DNA of 64,000 nucleotides, from NCBI GenBank assembly GCA_020636105.1, contig JACJYL010000002.1:1888001-1952000 (forward strand), read 5' to 3'. This document shows, piece by piece, positions 26,172 to 34,953 of the stretch. The notes under the pieces are model-generated. The model searched no databases, was not told the origin of the DNA, and saw nothing but the letters and a program-made list of their open reading frames with translations. Position 1 is the stretch's first letter; each line of letters starts with the position of its first letter. The position numbers and the translations under genes are program-made. This DNA comes from Lewinellaceae bacterium (GTDB lineage Bacteria; Bacteroidota; Bacteroidia; Chitinophagales; Saprospiraceae).

Positions 26172-26206
26172 AATGTAAAATGTAAAATGTAAAATGTAGA
26201 ATGTAA
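26172..26206. repeat. Tandem heptamer AATGTAA x5
   Basis: Five copies of AATGTAA (one with a single change) lie 19 bp upstream of the permease start on the opposite strand. Copy number changes would alter the leader or promoter spacing. Confidence 0.7.
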
Positions 26207-26304
26207 AAGTTAAGCTTAAATGGCCCAGGCAAATGGCTTCCAGCATGTAGAGATCAAAATGCCGGATGCCTGGGGACATCTGCATGGGCTCTCCATTCAA
26301 TCAT

Positions 26305-26715
26305 TCATTCCTTACGAATGGCCCCCATTACCAGGTTGATCAAAAATAATAGTTGACTAAAGACCCATACCAGGGAAAAAAGGACGAGCAAAGTGCCATT
26401 GACCGGAGCTGGATCCTCCTTTAAAACTGCCCGGCTTAGAAACAATACACCTGCCGGCATCAGGATTGACAAGACCACATGAACGATGGTCATCCAGTGG
26501 ATCAGCTTTACCTTCCGGAACAGCCAGTACAATAACCCGGCAAAAACAAGATACATGGAAAAAATAACTGCCGTATGGAAAGTGGAAACCGCATAATAGG
26601 TTTCAAAAATCTGGACATCAATGAAACTGTCGGCAATAAAGAAAAGAGCCAGAGCCATCAATATGGGAACGAAACCCCATAAAAAATTGTACGGATTTTG
26701 GGTCATTCGGTTCAT
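26305..26715 (-). CDS. Small four-helix membrane protein of unknown function
   Basis: A 136-residue protein with four predicted membrane helices: FLWGFVPILMALALFFIA, FHTAVIFSMYLVFAGLLYWLF, IHWMTIVHVVLSILMPAGVLFL and LLVLFSLVWVFSQLLFLINLVMG. Short polar loops separate them. I recognise no family. It is not obviously in an operon: the permease gene ends its leader 150 bp downstream on the same strand, and the next upstream gene is far away. The start is the ATG at 26715; an internal ATG three codons later is equally possible. Confidence 0.7.
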   Translation of the reverse strand: MNRMTQNPYNFLWGFVPILMALALFFIADSFIDVQIFETYYAVSTFHTAVIFSMYLVFAGLLYWLFRKVKLIHWMTIVHVVLSILMPAGVLFLSRAVLKEDPAPVNGTLLVLFSLVWVFSQLLFLINLVMGAIRKE

Positions 26716-27032
26716 GCTTAGTGTATTAGGTTAAAAAATACAGGGTTAAGGTGTAAAATGGCCATTAAAGAAGAGAAGATTTGAAGAAAATGCCACCACT
26801 AAAGATACGACTTTTTTTAATAAAAAAGGCCGATCCCCATTGCAGGGACCGGCGAATAATTAGTTTGGAATGTTTTTTTCGGTCTAAGGTGTGTGTGTTG
26901 ATGGTGAACGGCTCAATAGTTTAAATTTGGGTTTTCGTATTCAAAAAAATGGTAAATACGACTCTCTGCCTGATCCCAAAAAAACGATGCTTCACCTTTA
27001 ATAATTTCGGTAATGACACGCTAATGGTGCCC
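26716..27032. other. Intergenic region with the subtilase terminator
   Basis: It holds the terminator at 26820-26853 and the upstream region of the small membrane protein gene. Nothing else is recognisable; a plus-strand frame here is the antisense of the subtilase C-terminus. Confidence 0.6.
26820..26853 (-). terminator. Terminator of the SprB-repeat subtilase gene
   Basis: An imperfect stem, GCCG-A-TCCC (26829-26837) with GGGA-C-CGGC (26845-26853), is followed on the minus strand by a T-rich run. It lies about 180 bp after the subtilase stop. Confidence 0.6.
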
Positions 27033-30000
27033 TTACCGACTGATTACAAATTTAGCCAATTGTACGGAATTATTTCCAAAAAGTTCCATTCGATAGAGGC
27101 CTTCCGGCAAATTATCGACAGAAATTTCCCTATATGGTTCATTGTCCGACAATTCGATATTAAACGCTTTCACTTTACGTCCGTCCAGGCTGTAAATAGT
27201 ACACCGAACCAGGTCTCCCGGATGCATTGCTTCCAGAGGAATTACGATATAATCCGATGCAGGATTCGGGTAAACCGAAAAGGCGTTAACCCCAAGGGAC
27301 CGCTCCGTTTTTTCGGCTTTCCAATCCAATTCCGGATAACTTCCGATAGCCGCATTCAGCCCGCTTGCAGGTTGTATCAGGATGGAATATTCCTCTACTT
27401 CTCCGTACCCGTAGGTGCCGCAAAGGGGTGGTAAAGTACCATATTTCATGGCGATCCTCATTCGCGTGATCCCCGGAACCGCATTATTGGGAATGGTAAC
27501 CGGTATCGATAAGTTGCCCATGATGGCCCCCCCTGCAAAAATTTCTTCTCCCTCGTCCGAGAAATCATAATCCCCGTTGTAGTCGATCCAGATGCGCCAA
27601 TACTCCCCAAATGGGGTGGCTGAAAATGCCGGTTGTACTTCCAGCAAATGGGTGGCCCCCGTAAGTGCCGTAAAAATGGTTCCGGGAAAAAGACCCAATC
27701 CGCCATTTTTACCGGATACGAAAGCCTGGCCCGACCAGGTGACCTTATCGATCCATTCGTAATTGGTATTGCTGCCTCTCAGCAGGCAGTATTCGCCGCC
27801 GCCTACATTCACTTCGCCCGTCGCCTGGCAACCGCTGTCATCGGTAACGGTAACCCCATAGGTGCCGGCAGGGATATTTACCAGGTCTTCGGAGTTTGCC
27901 CCGTTGGACCATGAAAAAGTATAAGGCGGCATGCCATAATCCACTTCGAGGTCAATGCTGCCATCATTGCCTTCCAGGGCACTGTTGGTGTCAAAATGCA
28001 GCACCATGGGAGAGGAAATATTTACTTCAAAAGTCTTCACATCACTACAATTATTAGCATCCAAAACAGTAACCGTGTAATTTCCGGTACTCAGGTTGTA
28101 CACATTATAACTCGTCTGTCCGGTATCCCAGACATATTGGTAAGGCGCCGTCCCCCCTTCTACGATCAACTCAATGGATCCTGTGTTTCCGCCGTCACAT
28201 CCGGGATGGGTGATAATTCCTTCTACGCCGAGCACTTCCGGTTCATCCACTGTGACAAACCGGACCCCGTTGCAACCGTTACTGTCAGTAACCGTCACCT
28301 GGTAATTTCCCGCAGCAATTCCAAAGACTGTCGGAGTGTTCAGACCATTATTCCACAAGTAGCTGTAATTTCCGGCACCTCCGGTGGCCGAAGCTAATAT
28401 TACTCCGTTTGCAGCCCCAAAACAGCCTGGGCTCACCACGGTGGTAGTCAATTCAAGGCTGTTGTTCTGAGCCACGGTGGTTTCCGCGGCCATTAAACAC
28501 CCATTGGCGTCCACTACCGAAACTTTATAATTTCCGGCTTCGAGATTACCAATATCAGGGGTAGATGCACCGGTGCTCCAAAAATAATTATAGGGAGGGA
28601 GCCCTCCTGAGACTTCTGTCAAAACGGATCCGGCTGTAATGGTGCTGCAATTAATATCAACAGGAGTAATATTCACGTTTATAGGTACAGGTTGTGTGAG
28701 GGTTACACTGGTGGACAATTGTGCCAAACCATCCGTGACCGTCACCGAATGGGTACCGGCGGTCAGGCCTGTAACATGAGGACCTGTGGCCCCATTGCTC
28801 CAAAGGTAACTGTAATTTCCGCTGCCTCCAATGGCATGTATCGTTACCTCTCCGTTATTGCCTCCAAAACAGGACACATTTTGCAGGCTGGATACATTCA
28901 TCGAAAGATCCCCCATCGTATTTTCCAGGCAGAAGTAAATGGTTTTAAGCCCTCCAAAAGCTCCGCCCGTGGTTAAAACCTGGCCATTCTGTCCGATGAA
29001 TTCATAATAACCGTCCCCATGGCTGCAACAAATCCCATCACCATAAGCATCCCATATTTTGAGCGTATAACAGCCATAAGGAAGACATTTTTCTATAGAC
29101 AAGTAGGTGTTCGGAGGCAGGTAATCGTAAGGGCCGCCCGTGGCCACCACATCTCCACTTTGATTGGTCACCTGCCAGCTTATTTCTCCCGGGTAAAGAT
29201 CGAACTGAAAATTAATCCCAAAATTGGCGTTACAGGTCTGGTGGGTGTATTCTTTGGCGTCAGCCCTGGTGCCTTTGGCTTGTTCACTAATGACAGCCCG
29301 GACACTATACCAGTTGCTTTGCCATAATTGAACTGGAAAAGAAAAGGATGTCCCCTGGGTTGAACCGATTTGTTCCATGAACATTTCCCCGATGGCGTAC
29401 ACTTCATAAGAAGTAGCTCCGGGAACAGGATACCAGGAAATAGATGCCGTATTGACATCGACATAATCAAAATCAAAAGACGGTATACCTATTATTGTAA
29501 AATTCTCTTCAGAATGAGCCGTCTGGTCTCCCCTGCTGATCCTGATAAAGGCGTTGCCCGAAACCACCTCAGGAACCTTCCATTCATAATATCGAAGATT
29601 GCCCGGAACTTCATCAGCTATGGTTAGCCAGCTTTCCATCCCGTCAAGGGAATATTCCAGCAGGAAAGTCCCTTGATCTCCATAGGCATCCCAGCGAAGT
29701 ATTTCTTTTTCTCCCGGCACAAACCCCTCCCCTGCGGAAGGGTAAGTCACCTCAATTTCATCCTTCACAAAGGAATAAACCACAAAATACTGCTGGGGTC
29801 CTTCCGGGATCATGTGTCCTTTAACTCTAAGGGTATAAGCTCCCGGCAGAGGATTGTTGAGAATGACTTCTTCCATATTGTTTACATGATCGTATCCCTG
29901 ATAGGCGGGTTTCGTAAGACTGTCGTAATGCGGGTAATGGCTTAGCACATGAGGCAGGTAAAGCTGACCTGCACCGCTTTGAAGGGAAATGTCAATATCG

Positions 30001-31628
30001 TTTACCAATGCTTTGGAAGACAATACCACTCCAGCCGGATCCATCCAGTAAACCATGATCCTGGCCTGGCCTGTGCCGTCCGGGATGATGATCTGATGGT
30101 AGTCCTGGTACGCATGTTCAATGGTGTCGGTAATAAACTGTTCTTCCTCAAGGACTTCTAAAGCCCTTCCGAGGTGTATTCTCCCCCATCCATGTTCGTA
30201 ATCGGGCCCAGGCCTTCCCAGGTCCTCTGCTGAACACAATATCATCGCTTTGATCAGTCCTGAAGGAGGCGATATTCCGTCATACTTTTCCTCGTAAGCC
30301 TGGTATATCAGGGCTGCAGATCCTGCAATGACCGGTGAGGCGGCCGAGGTTCCTCCCCCATCCTGGTAGGTATTATTTTCCCCGGTACTCAGGTTCCCCT
30401 GGCCAGGCGCACAAATATCCGGTTTGATCCTTCCATCATTGGTGGGTCCCCTGCTACTAGTGACCCGCAAGCTGTCGTTGTAATAGACGTTGCCTACCGC
30501 GATAGCATTTTTCCCTGCTTTTCGCCCTCCTGTGATATTCCCAAATCGCGTCAAATCATCATTGGCAAAACCACCGTAAATATCATTACACCCGTCGAAT
30601 CCACGGTTTCCTGCCGAAAAACAATGGAAAAAATTATTGTTCTCATAAACCTGCTGATCCAGTTCTTGTGCCGTATAGGTATAGTACCCTCCGCAACCTT
30701 CTCCGTAAGAAGTAGAAGTAATTTCAACCTGGTAGGTGACAAAATTTTCAACGGCATTGATGATGTGAGGGTATCCTTCGATATCAAAAAGGAATAGATC
30801 GGCTGCGGTAGCCATTCCTACCCCTCTTTGGGCAATATTACCACACCCACCGGCCAATCCGACGGTCATATCTCCATGGGTACCGACATCCCCCGTCGTA
30901 AAATCAGTTATGCGGCCACGAAAATCTTCATGACTCACCGAACCGTCATCTGCAATACCAATGGAAATACCGTTACCGGTGAAAGCAGTGCCTCCGTTCA
31001 ACAGGTTGCCCCGAACGAGCGTTCGACCCTTGATCCCTTCTTTTTCAGGGTCACATTCACGAGGGACGATCGCCATGATGAAGGGAAGGCCGGCGAGAGC
31101 TTCCAACTGATCGGCCTGAACCGTCATATTGACCGCACGTCCTTTAAGCAAAAGGTTCTCGAATCCTGCCTGTTCGATAGAAGCCCTTGAAGCACTTTTC
31201 GACACCCGGGGATAGAGCATAGCACTCACTCTTATGCCCCCTGATTCCAAGAGGCATTCAGGAAAACTCCCTGTTTGTAGGGAAGGAAATATCTTATCCT
31301 GAGGTCGTAATGGAACAATCGCGCGAAGCGGAAAATCTTCCAGGTTCACTGTCGCGGGTATGCGGGCCAACCAGGCATAATTAGGTACGTAAATCAGTAA
31401 TTCGATCCCAACATCGGAAAGTTGCTCCCTGACAGAAGCCGTTGGAATGTCATAAAATTGAAGGATTGAATAAAAATAACCATCGACCATCTGATCGAGA
31501 TGGATACTTTGTCGTAAACCTTCTTCAGGAATTTCAGTACCTCCGTGTAAAAACAGACTATAGTCCTGGGCACGGAGGGAGATGAGTAAACTTGTTACCA
31601 GTGTTAGTGTTAAAATGTAAATTTTCAT
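27033..31628 (-). CDS. Secreted subtilisin-like (S8) protease with SprB repeats, GEVED domain and T9SS sorting tail
   Basis: A 1531-residue exported protein. It has a signal peptide (1-20), then a pro-region and an S8 catalytic domain with D227 (IGIADDG), H251 (GTHGD) and S428 (GGGTSAASP). A jelly-roll-like part follows (about 500-630), then a fibronectin-III-like domain (about 713-795) and a Cys-rich region (about 800-900) ending in DAYGDGICCSHGDG. Five SprB-type repeats run over ~915-1277, each with a Y-x-W-S/D-x-G and a GNYxVTVTD element. A GEVED domain (about 1280-1420) precedes a type-A sorting domain (about 1450-1531) starting VYPNPASDY. Such proteins are exported by T9SS and attached to or released from the cell surface; a role in protein degradation or adhesion is likely. 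It has its own promoter region and terminator. Confidence 0.92.
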   Translation of the reverse strand: MKIYILTLTLVTSLLISLRAQDYSLFLHGGTEIPEEGLRQSIHLDQMVDGYFYSILQFYDIPTASVREQLSDVGIELLIYVPNYAWLARIPATVNLEDFPLRAIVPLRPQDKIFPSLQTGSFPECLLESGGIRVSAMLYPRVSKSASRASIEQAGFENLLLKGRAVNMTVQADQLEALAGLPFIMAIVPRECDPEKEGIKGRTLVRGNLLNGGTAFTGNGISIGIADDGSVSHEDFRGRITDFTTGDVGTHGDMTVGLAGGCGNIAQRGVGMATAADLFLFDIEGYPHIINAVENFVTYQVEITSTSYGEGCGGYYTYTAQELDQQVYENNNFFHCFSAGNRGFDGCNDIYGGFANDDLTRFGNITGGRKAGKNAIAVGNVYYNDSLRVTSSRGPTNDGRIKPDICAPGQGNLSTGENNTYQDGGGTSAASPVIAGSAALIYQAYEEKYDGISPPSGLIKAMILCSAEDLGRPGPDYEHGWGRIHLGRALEVLEEEQFITDTIEHAYQDYHQIIIPDGTGQARIMVYWMDPAGVVLSSKALVNDIDISLQSGAGQLYLPHVLSHYPHYDSLTKPAYQGYDHVNNMEEVILNNPLPGAYTLRVKGHMIPEGPQQYFVVYSFVKDEIEVTYPSAGEGFVPGEKEILRWDAYGDQGTFLLEYSLDGMESWLTIADEVPGNLRYYEWKVPEVVSGNAFIRISRGDQTAHSEENFTIIGIPSFDFDYVDVNTASISWYPVPGATSYEVYAIGEMFMEQIGSTQGTSFSFPVQLWQSNWYSVRAVISEQAKGTRADAKEYTHQTCNANFGINFQFDLYPGEISWQVTNQSGDVVATGGPYDYLPPNTYLSIEKCLPYGCYTLKIWDAYGDGICCSHGDGYYEFIGQNGQVLTTGGAFGGLKTIYFCLENTMGDLSMNVSSLQNVSCFGGNNGEVTIHAIGGSGNYSYLWSNGATGPHVTGLTAGTHSVTVTDGLAQLSTSVTLTQPVPINVNITPVDINCSTITAGSVLTEVSGGLPPYNYFWSTGASTPDIGNLEAGNYKVSVVDANGCLMAAETTVAQNNSLELTTTVVSPGCFGAANGVILASATGGAGNYSYLWNNGLNTPTVFGIAAGNYQVTVTDSNGCNGVRFVTVDEPEVLGVEGIITHPGCDGGNTGSIELIVEGGTAPYQYVWDTGQTSYNVYNLSTGNYTVTVLDANNCSDVKTFEVNISSPMVLHFDTNSALEGNDGSIDLEVDYGMPPYTFSWSNGANSEDLVNIPAGTYGVTVTDDSGCQATGEVNVGGGEYCLLRGSNTNYEWIDKVTWSGQAFVSGKNGGLGLFPGTIFTALTGATHLLEVQPAFSATPFGEYWRIWIDYNGDYDFSDEGEEIFAGGAIMGNLSIPVTIPNNAVPGITRMRIAMKYGTLPPLCGTYGYGEVEEYSILIQPASGLNAAIGSYPELDWKAEKTERSLGVNAFSVYPNPASDYIVIPLEAMHPGDLVRCTIYSLDGRKVKAFNIELSDNEPYREISVDNLPEGLYRMELFGNNSVQLAKFVISR

Positions 31629-31639
31629 GTTTCATGTTT

Positions 31640-31669
31640 GAAAACTGTCCTATATTAAGTACAGTTTTC
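31640..31669. promoter_or_regulatory. Exact 9-bp inverted repeat upstream of the subtilase start
   Basis: GAAAACTGT (31640-31648) and ACAGTTTTC (31661-31669) are exact complements with a 12-nt spacer, ending 11 bp from the subtilase ATG. The position fits a repressor operator or a leader hairpin controlling translation. Confidence 0.45.
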
Positions 31670-32225
31670 TCATAGTGTTACAATAGCGTAAGGAAAGGGG
31701 GATGACCCGAAATTCCTTATCCTTCAAACAGAAATCAACAAATGGCACAATGGTAACTTATCATGTCGGTAGACATACTTAATGGGCATTACCCCTAAAA
31801 TAACATTGTGCTTTTGTTATTACCAAATGAAAGGAAACGAATGGCCGTTGTCAATTATCCTGGCGCAATTTAGTTAAAAAAACAACCCTGATACTAATTC
31901 AGGACTGAACCCCTTCTTTAAATGCTGTTTTAAAAATAAATTATGGTGAGTATGCAGATCACATTTGTAATATCAAATGTTAACCAAATATAAACTTTAA
32001 TTTTCATAAAAGCTAATATAATTTGCCTACTCTTCTAATTTTACGGTACAACTGAAACGGAGGGAATGTAGATAAATATTTGATTAACAAATTTATATCT
32101 ATTTTTTTAATTCTAATCGATAGGGATGAAGAAATATTTTAAAAATTATAATGGTTTACGCCACAGGTCAAAAAAGGTTTCATAATTCATGATTTTTTTT
32201 GAAAAATTTTGAAAATGGTTAAAAT

Positions 32226-32261
32226 AAAAAGCGCCTTTTTCTCCCGAAAAAGGCGCTTTTT
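32226..32261 (-). terminator. Strong terminator of the M1 peptidase gene
   Basis: A perfect 15-bp stem (AAAAAGCGCCTTTTT, 32226-32240, with its complement at 32247-32261) and a 6-nt loop, with A/T tracts on both sides, 22 bp after the M1 gene stop. It could work in both directions. Confidence 0.88.
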
Positions 32262-32282
32262 GAGCAATCACAAAAGGTGACT

Positions 32283-34661
32283 TTATTTCTTTTCTCCCTG
32301 CCCTCCTGCAGGAGCATCTTTGGCTCCTTTTTCACTCATGGCTTCTATTTCCTTTGCCTTTTGCATTGGATTCTTTCCGCCACCGCCGCCGCGGCGTCCA
32401 CCGGCTCCTCCTTTAAACACTTCAAAACGGGTCGGCTCATTCCGCTTCGGCCAGTAATTGTTATTCCTGTCCACATCTGCCGTTTCTACAAAAGGATCGA
32501 GAATGATCTCCGAAGCCTCTTTTTCAAAATAGAACACTTTGCTGACTTCTTCATTGTTCTTTTGCCAGATCTCAGCCGGAATGCGAACGACTTCGGAAGT
32601 GCCATCTTTAAATTTAAATTCCAGGATGACAGGCATGACCAATCCACCCAGGTTTTTGAATTTAATGGAATAATAATTCCCTCCTCCGTTAATGATCTGC
32701 TTTTCATCATCTGTCAGGCTACTCAAAAACTGCTTGTATTCCTTTTCATCCAATACGGTGACATCGAGTTCATCATAATTATTATAAAAATCCAGCATAG
32801 ACGGGTCGCGGGTGACCACTGTTTCACTGTTCTCCCTGCGAATATCCCCGATATATTCCGGCTCATTGTCCCGTTTGGCTTTCGCCAACGCTTTTTCAAC
32901 CTCGGGATTTTTGGTATCCACGGTAAACCAATTCACTTCAGACATCGCAATGTCCACATTATCCGTGGTATAAAACCATCCCCGCCAGAACCAATCCAGA
33001 TCAACTGCTGAAGCATCTTCCATGGTCCGGAAGAAGTCTGCCGGGCTGGGATGTTTGAACATCCAACGGGTCGCATATTCCTTAAAGGCCTTATCGAACA
33101 ACTCAGGTCCCATAACAGTTTCGCGGAGGATAAACAAGGCCGTAGCCGGTTTGCTATAGGCATTGGGTCCGAAATTGAGAATGGACTCGGAATTGGTCAT
33201 AATCGGAGTCAATTTCTCCTTTTCCATTTTCATATAATCCACAATTTTGGTCGGATGTCCCGAACCTGTGGGGTAATTGGCATCCCATTCGAGTTCGGCA
33301 AGATCTTGCACGAAACTATTGAGCCCTTCATCCATCCATGTCCACTGGCGCTCATCGGAATTGACGATCATAGGGAAGAAGTTGTGTCCCACTTCGTGGC
33401 AAATGACGCCCAGCATGCCGTATTTTGTCCTTTCGGAATAAGTCCCGTCAGGCTCAGGCCGTCCCCCGTTGAAACAGATCATCGGGTATTCCATTCCAAT
33501 CCATTTGGAGTGAATGGACCATGCCAGCGGATAAGGATAATCAAAAGTATATTTCGAATAAGAGGTCAATGTATGAGCCACCATCCTCGTTGAATATTTT
33601 TCCCAAAGGGGATTTCCTTCCTTTGGATACATAGACATGGCCATAACGGTGCGATCGCCAAACTTCACGGCCATAGCATCCCAAATAAATTTGCGGCTGG
33701 TGGCAAAGGCGAAATCACGCACATTCTGCGCTTTGAAAATCCAGGTTTTTTTATCTTTCGACCGGCTGCTCTCGTTGGCGATGGCTTCTTCTTCCGTAAT
33801 AATGATTACAGGCTTGTCCGTACTCTTTTGGGCCGCATCCCAACGTTTTCGCTGGGTGGCTGTCAGCACTTGTTTTGAATTTTGAAGTTCTCCTGTGGCA
33901 GCCACCACAAAATCGGCAGGAACGGTGATATGCACTTCGTAATCGCCAAAAGCGAGTGTAAATTCCCCTCTTCCTAAAAATTGTTTATTCTGCCAGCCCT
34001 CTACATCATTGTAAACCGCCATTCTCGGGAAAAACTGGGCAATAGTGTACAGGATATTGCCGTCATCAAAAGGTTCATAACCGGAACGGCCTCCCCAATC
34101 CATGCGGCTTTGCACATTGTACCACCATTTGATTTTAAAAGTAACCGAACTTCCCGGTGCCAAAGGTGTTTTGAGATCCACCCGCATCATCGTCTTGTTG
34201 ATCAGGTACCCCATGGGAGCATCCCCGGCATCTTTCACGTATTCGATATTGAAGCCTCCATCAAAGCGATCATGCAGGCCTTTCAACTGATTAAAAGAAG
34301 TTCGTCCATCGATCTCATCTGTTTTGATCTTGTGGGTGTCTGAATCTTTGGCACGCATATTCTGATCCAGCTGGAGCCAAAGATAAGTGAGCACATCAGG
34401 GGAGTTATTGTGATAGGTGATCGTTTCGTCCCCGGACACACGCTGTTTTTCATCATCCAGTTCAACATGCATCACATAATCAGCCTTCTGCTGATAATAT
34501 TCATGCCCTGGAGCCCCTGAAGCAGTGCGGTAGCTGTTGGGCGTGGGCAATTCATAGTACAACTGACGGAATTTGTTCTTATTGGTGTTTTCCTGCTGTG
34601 CCGTCATCAACAATGGAAAACAAAGTGCCATCAAAATGGCGAGCGTAATTTTGTTCTTCAT
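32283..34661 (-). CDS. M1-family metallopeptidase (aminopeptidase-like), secreted
   Basis: A 792-residue zinc peptidase with a signal peptide (MKNKITLAILMALCFPLLMTAQ). The zinc site is HEVGH at 422-426 with the third ligand E445 in WMDEGLNSF, the exact HEXXH-X18-E spacing of family M1. The substrate-binding GxMEN element is altered to GMEYP near 389-393. An N-terminal beta-sandwich precedes the catalytic domain. The last ~45 residues are Gly/Arg/Lys-rich (GGAGGRRGGGGGK), an unusual basic tail. It probably trims peptides in the periplasm or outer surface, next to the HtrA protease gene and the subtilase. Monocistronic by its own terminator. Confidence 0.92.
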   Translation of the reverse strand: MKNKITLAILMALCFPLLMTAQQENTNKNKFRQLYYELPTPNSYRTASGAPGHEYYQQKADYVMHVELDDEKQRVSGDETITYHNNSPDVLTYLWLQLDQNMRAKDSDTHKIKTDEIDGRTSFNQLKGLHDRFDGGFNIEYVKDAGDAPMGYLINKTMMRVDLKTPLAPGSSVTFKIKWWYNVQSRMDWGGRSGYEPFDDGNILYTIAQFFPRMAVYNDVEGWQNKQFLGRGEFTLAFGDYEVHITVPADFVVAATGELQNSKQVLTATQRKRWDAAQKSTDKPVIIITEEEAIANESSRSKDKKTWIFKAQNVRDFAFATSRKFIWDAMAVKFGDRTVMAMSMYPKEGNPLWEKYSTRMVAHTLTSYSKYTFDYPYPLAWSIHSKWIGMEYPMICFNGGRPEPDGTYSERTKYGMLGVICHEVGHNFFPMIVNSDERQWTWMDEGLNSFVQDLAELEWDANYPTGSGHPTKIVDYMKMEKEKLTPIMTNSESILNFGPNAYSKPATALFILRETVMGPELFDKAFKEYATRWMFKHPSPADFFRTMEDASAVDLDWFWRGWFYTTDNVDIAMSEVNWFTVDTKNPEVEKALAKAKRDNEPEYIGDIRRENSETVVTRDPSMLDFYNNYDELDVTVLDEKEYKQFLSSLTDDEKQIINGGGNYYSIKFKNLGGLVMPVILEFKFKDGTSEVVRIPAEIWQKNNEEVSKVFYFEKEASEIILDPFVETADVDRNNNYWPKRNEPTRFEVFKGGAGGRRGGGGGKNPMQKAKEIEAMSEKGAKDAPAGGQGEKK

Positions 34662-34872
34662 AACCAGTCGAGTTTAATTAAAGCGATTAAATGGCAAAAT
34701 TCCCCCACAGACCATATCTTTAAAAAGACAGGTTTGTATATGGGAAAACGCAGCATTTTCTAAAAAAAACTGCGTTCGTAATCAAAGGTAATAAATATTA
34801 AAATAAATGTAACTCGTACCCTTATTTATGCCGGTTACCTGTCAATTCCTGATTTTTTTTGAGGAAATAAAA

Positions 34873-34908
34873 AATCCCGAACTTTGCCGCAAGACAAAAT
34901 TCGGGATT
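34873..34908 (-). terminator. Terminator of the HtrA gene
   Basis: The 9-bp stem AATCCCGAA (34873-34881) with TTCGGGATT (34900-34908) is followed on the minus strand by a T run. It lies about 45 bp after the htrA stop. Confidence 0.78.
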
Positions 34909-34953
34909 ACTCCTGTTGGAACGAGGCACAAAAACCTCATATATTTTAGCGCA

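Larger units (their letters stand above)
31629..32282. other. 654-bp AT-rich intergenic region upstream of the subtilase
   Basis: It contains the inverted repeat at 31640-31669 and the terminator at 32226-32261. The rest is AT-rich with several poly-T/A stretches. No ORF with coding character and no RNA gene was recognised. Confidence 0.6.

Noticed and set aside
32277..33011. A 244-codon plus-strand open frame
   Set aside because: Antisense of the M1 peptidase C-terminal region.
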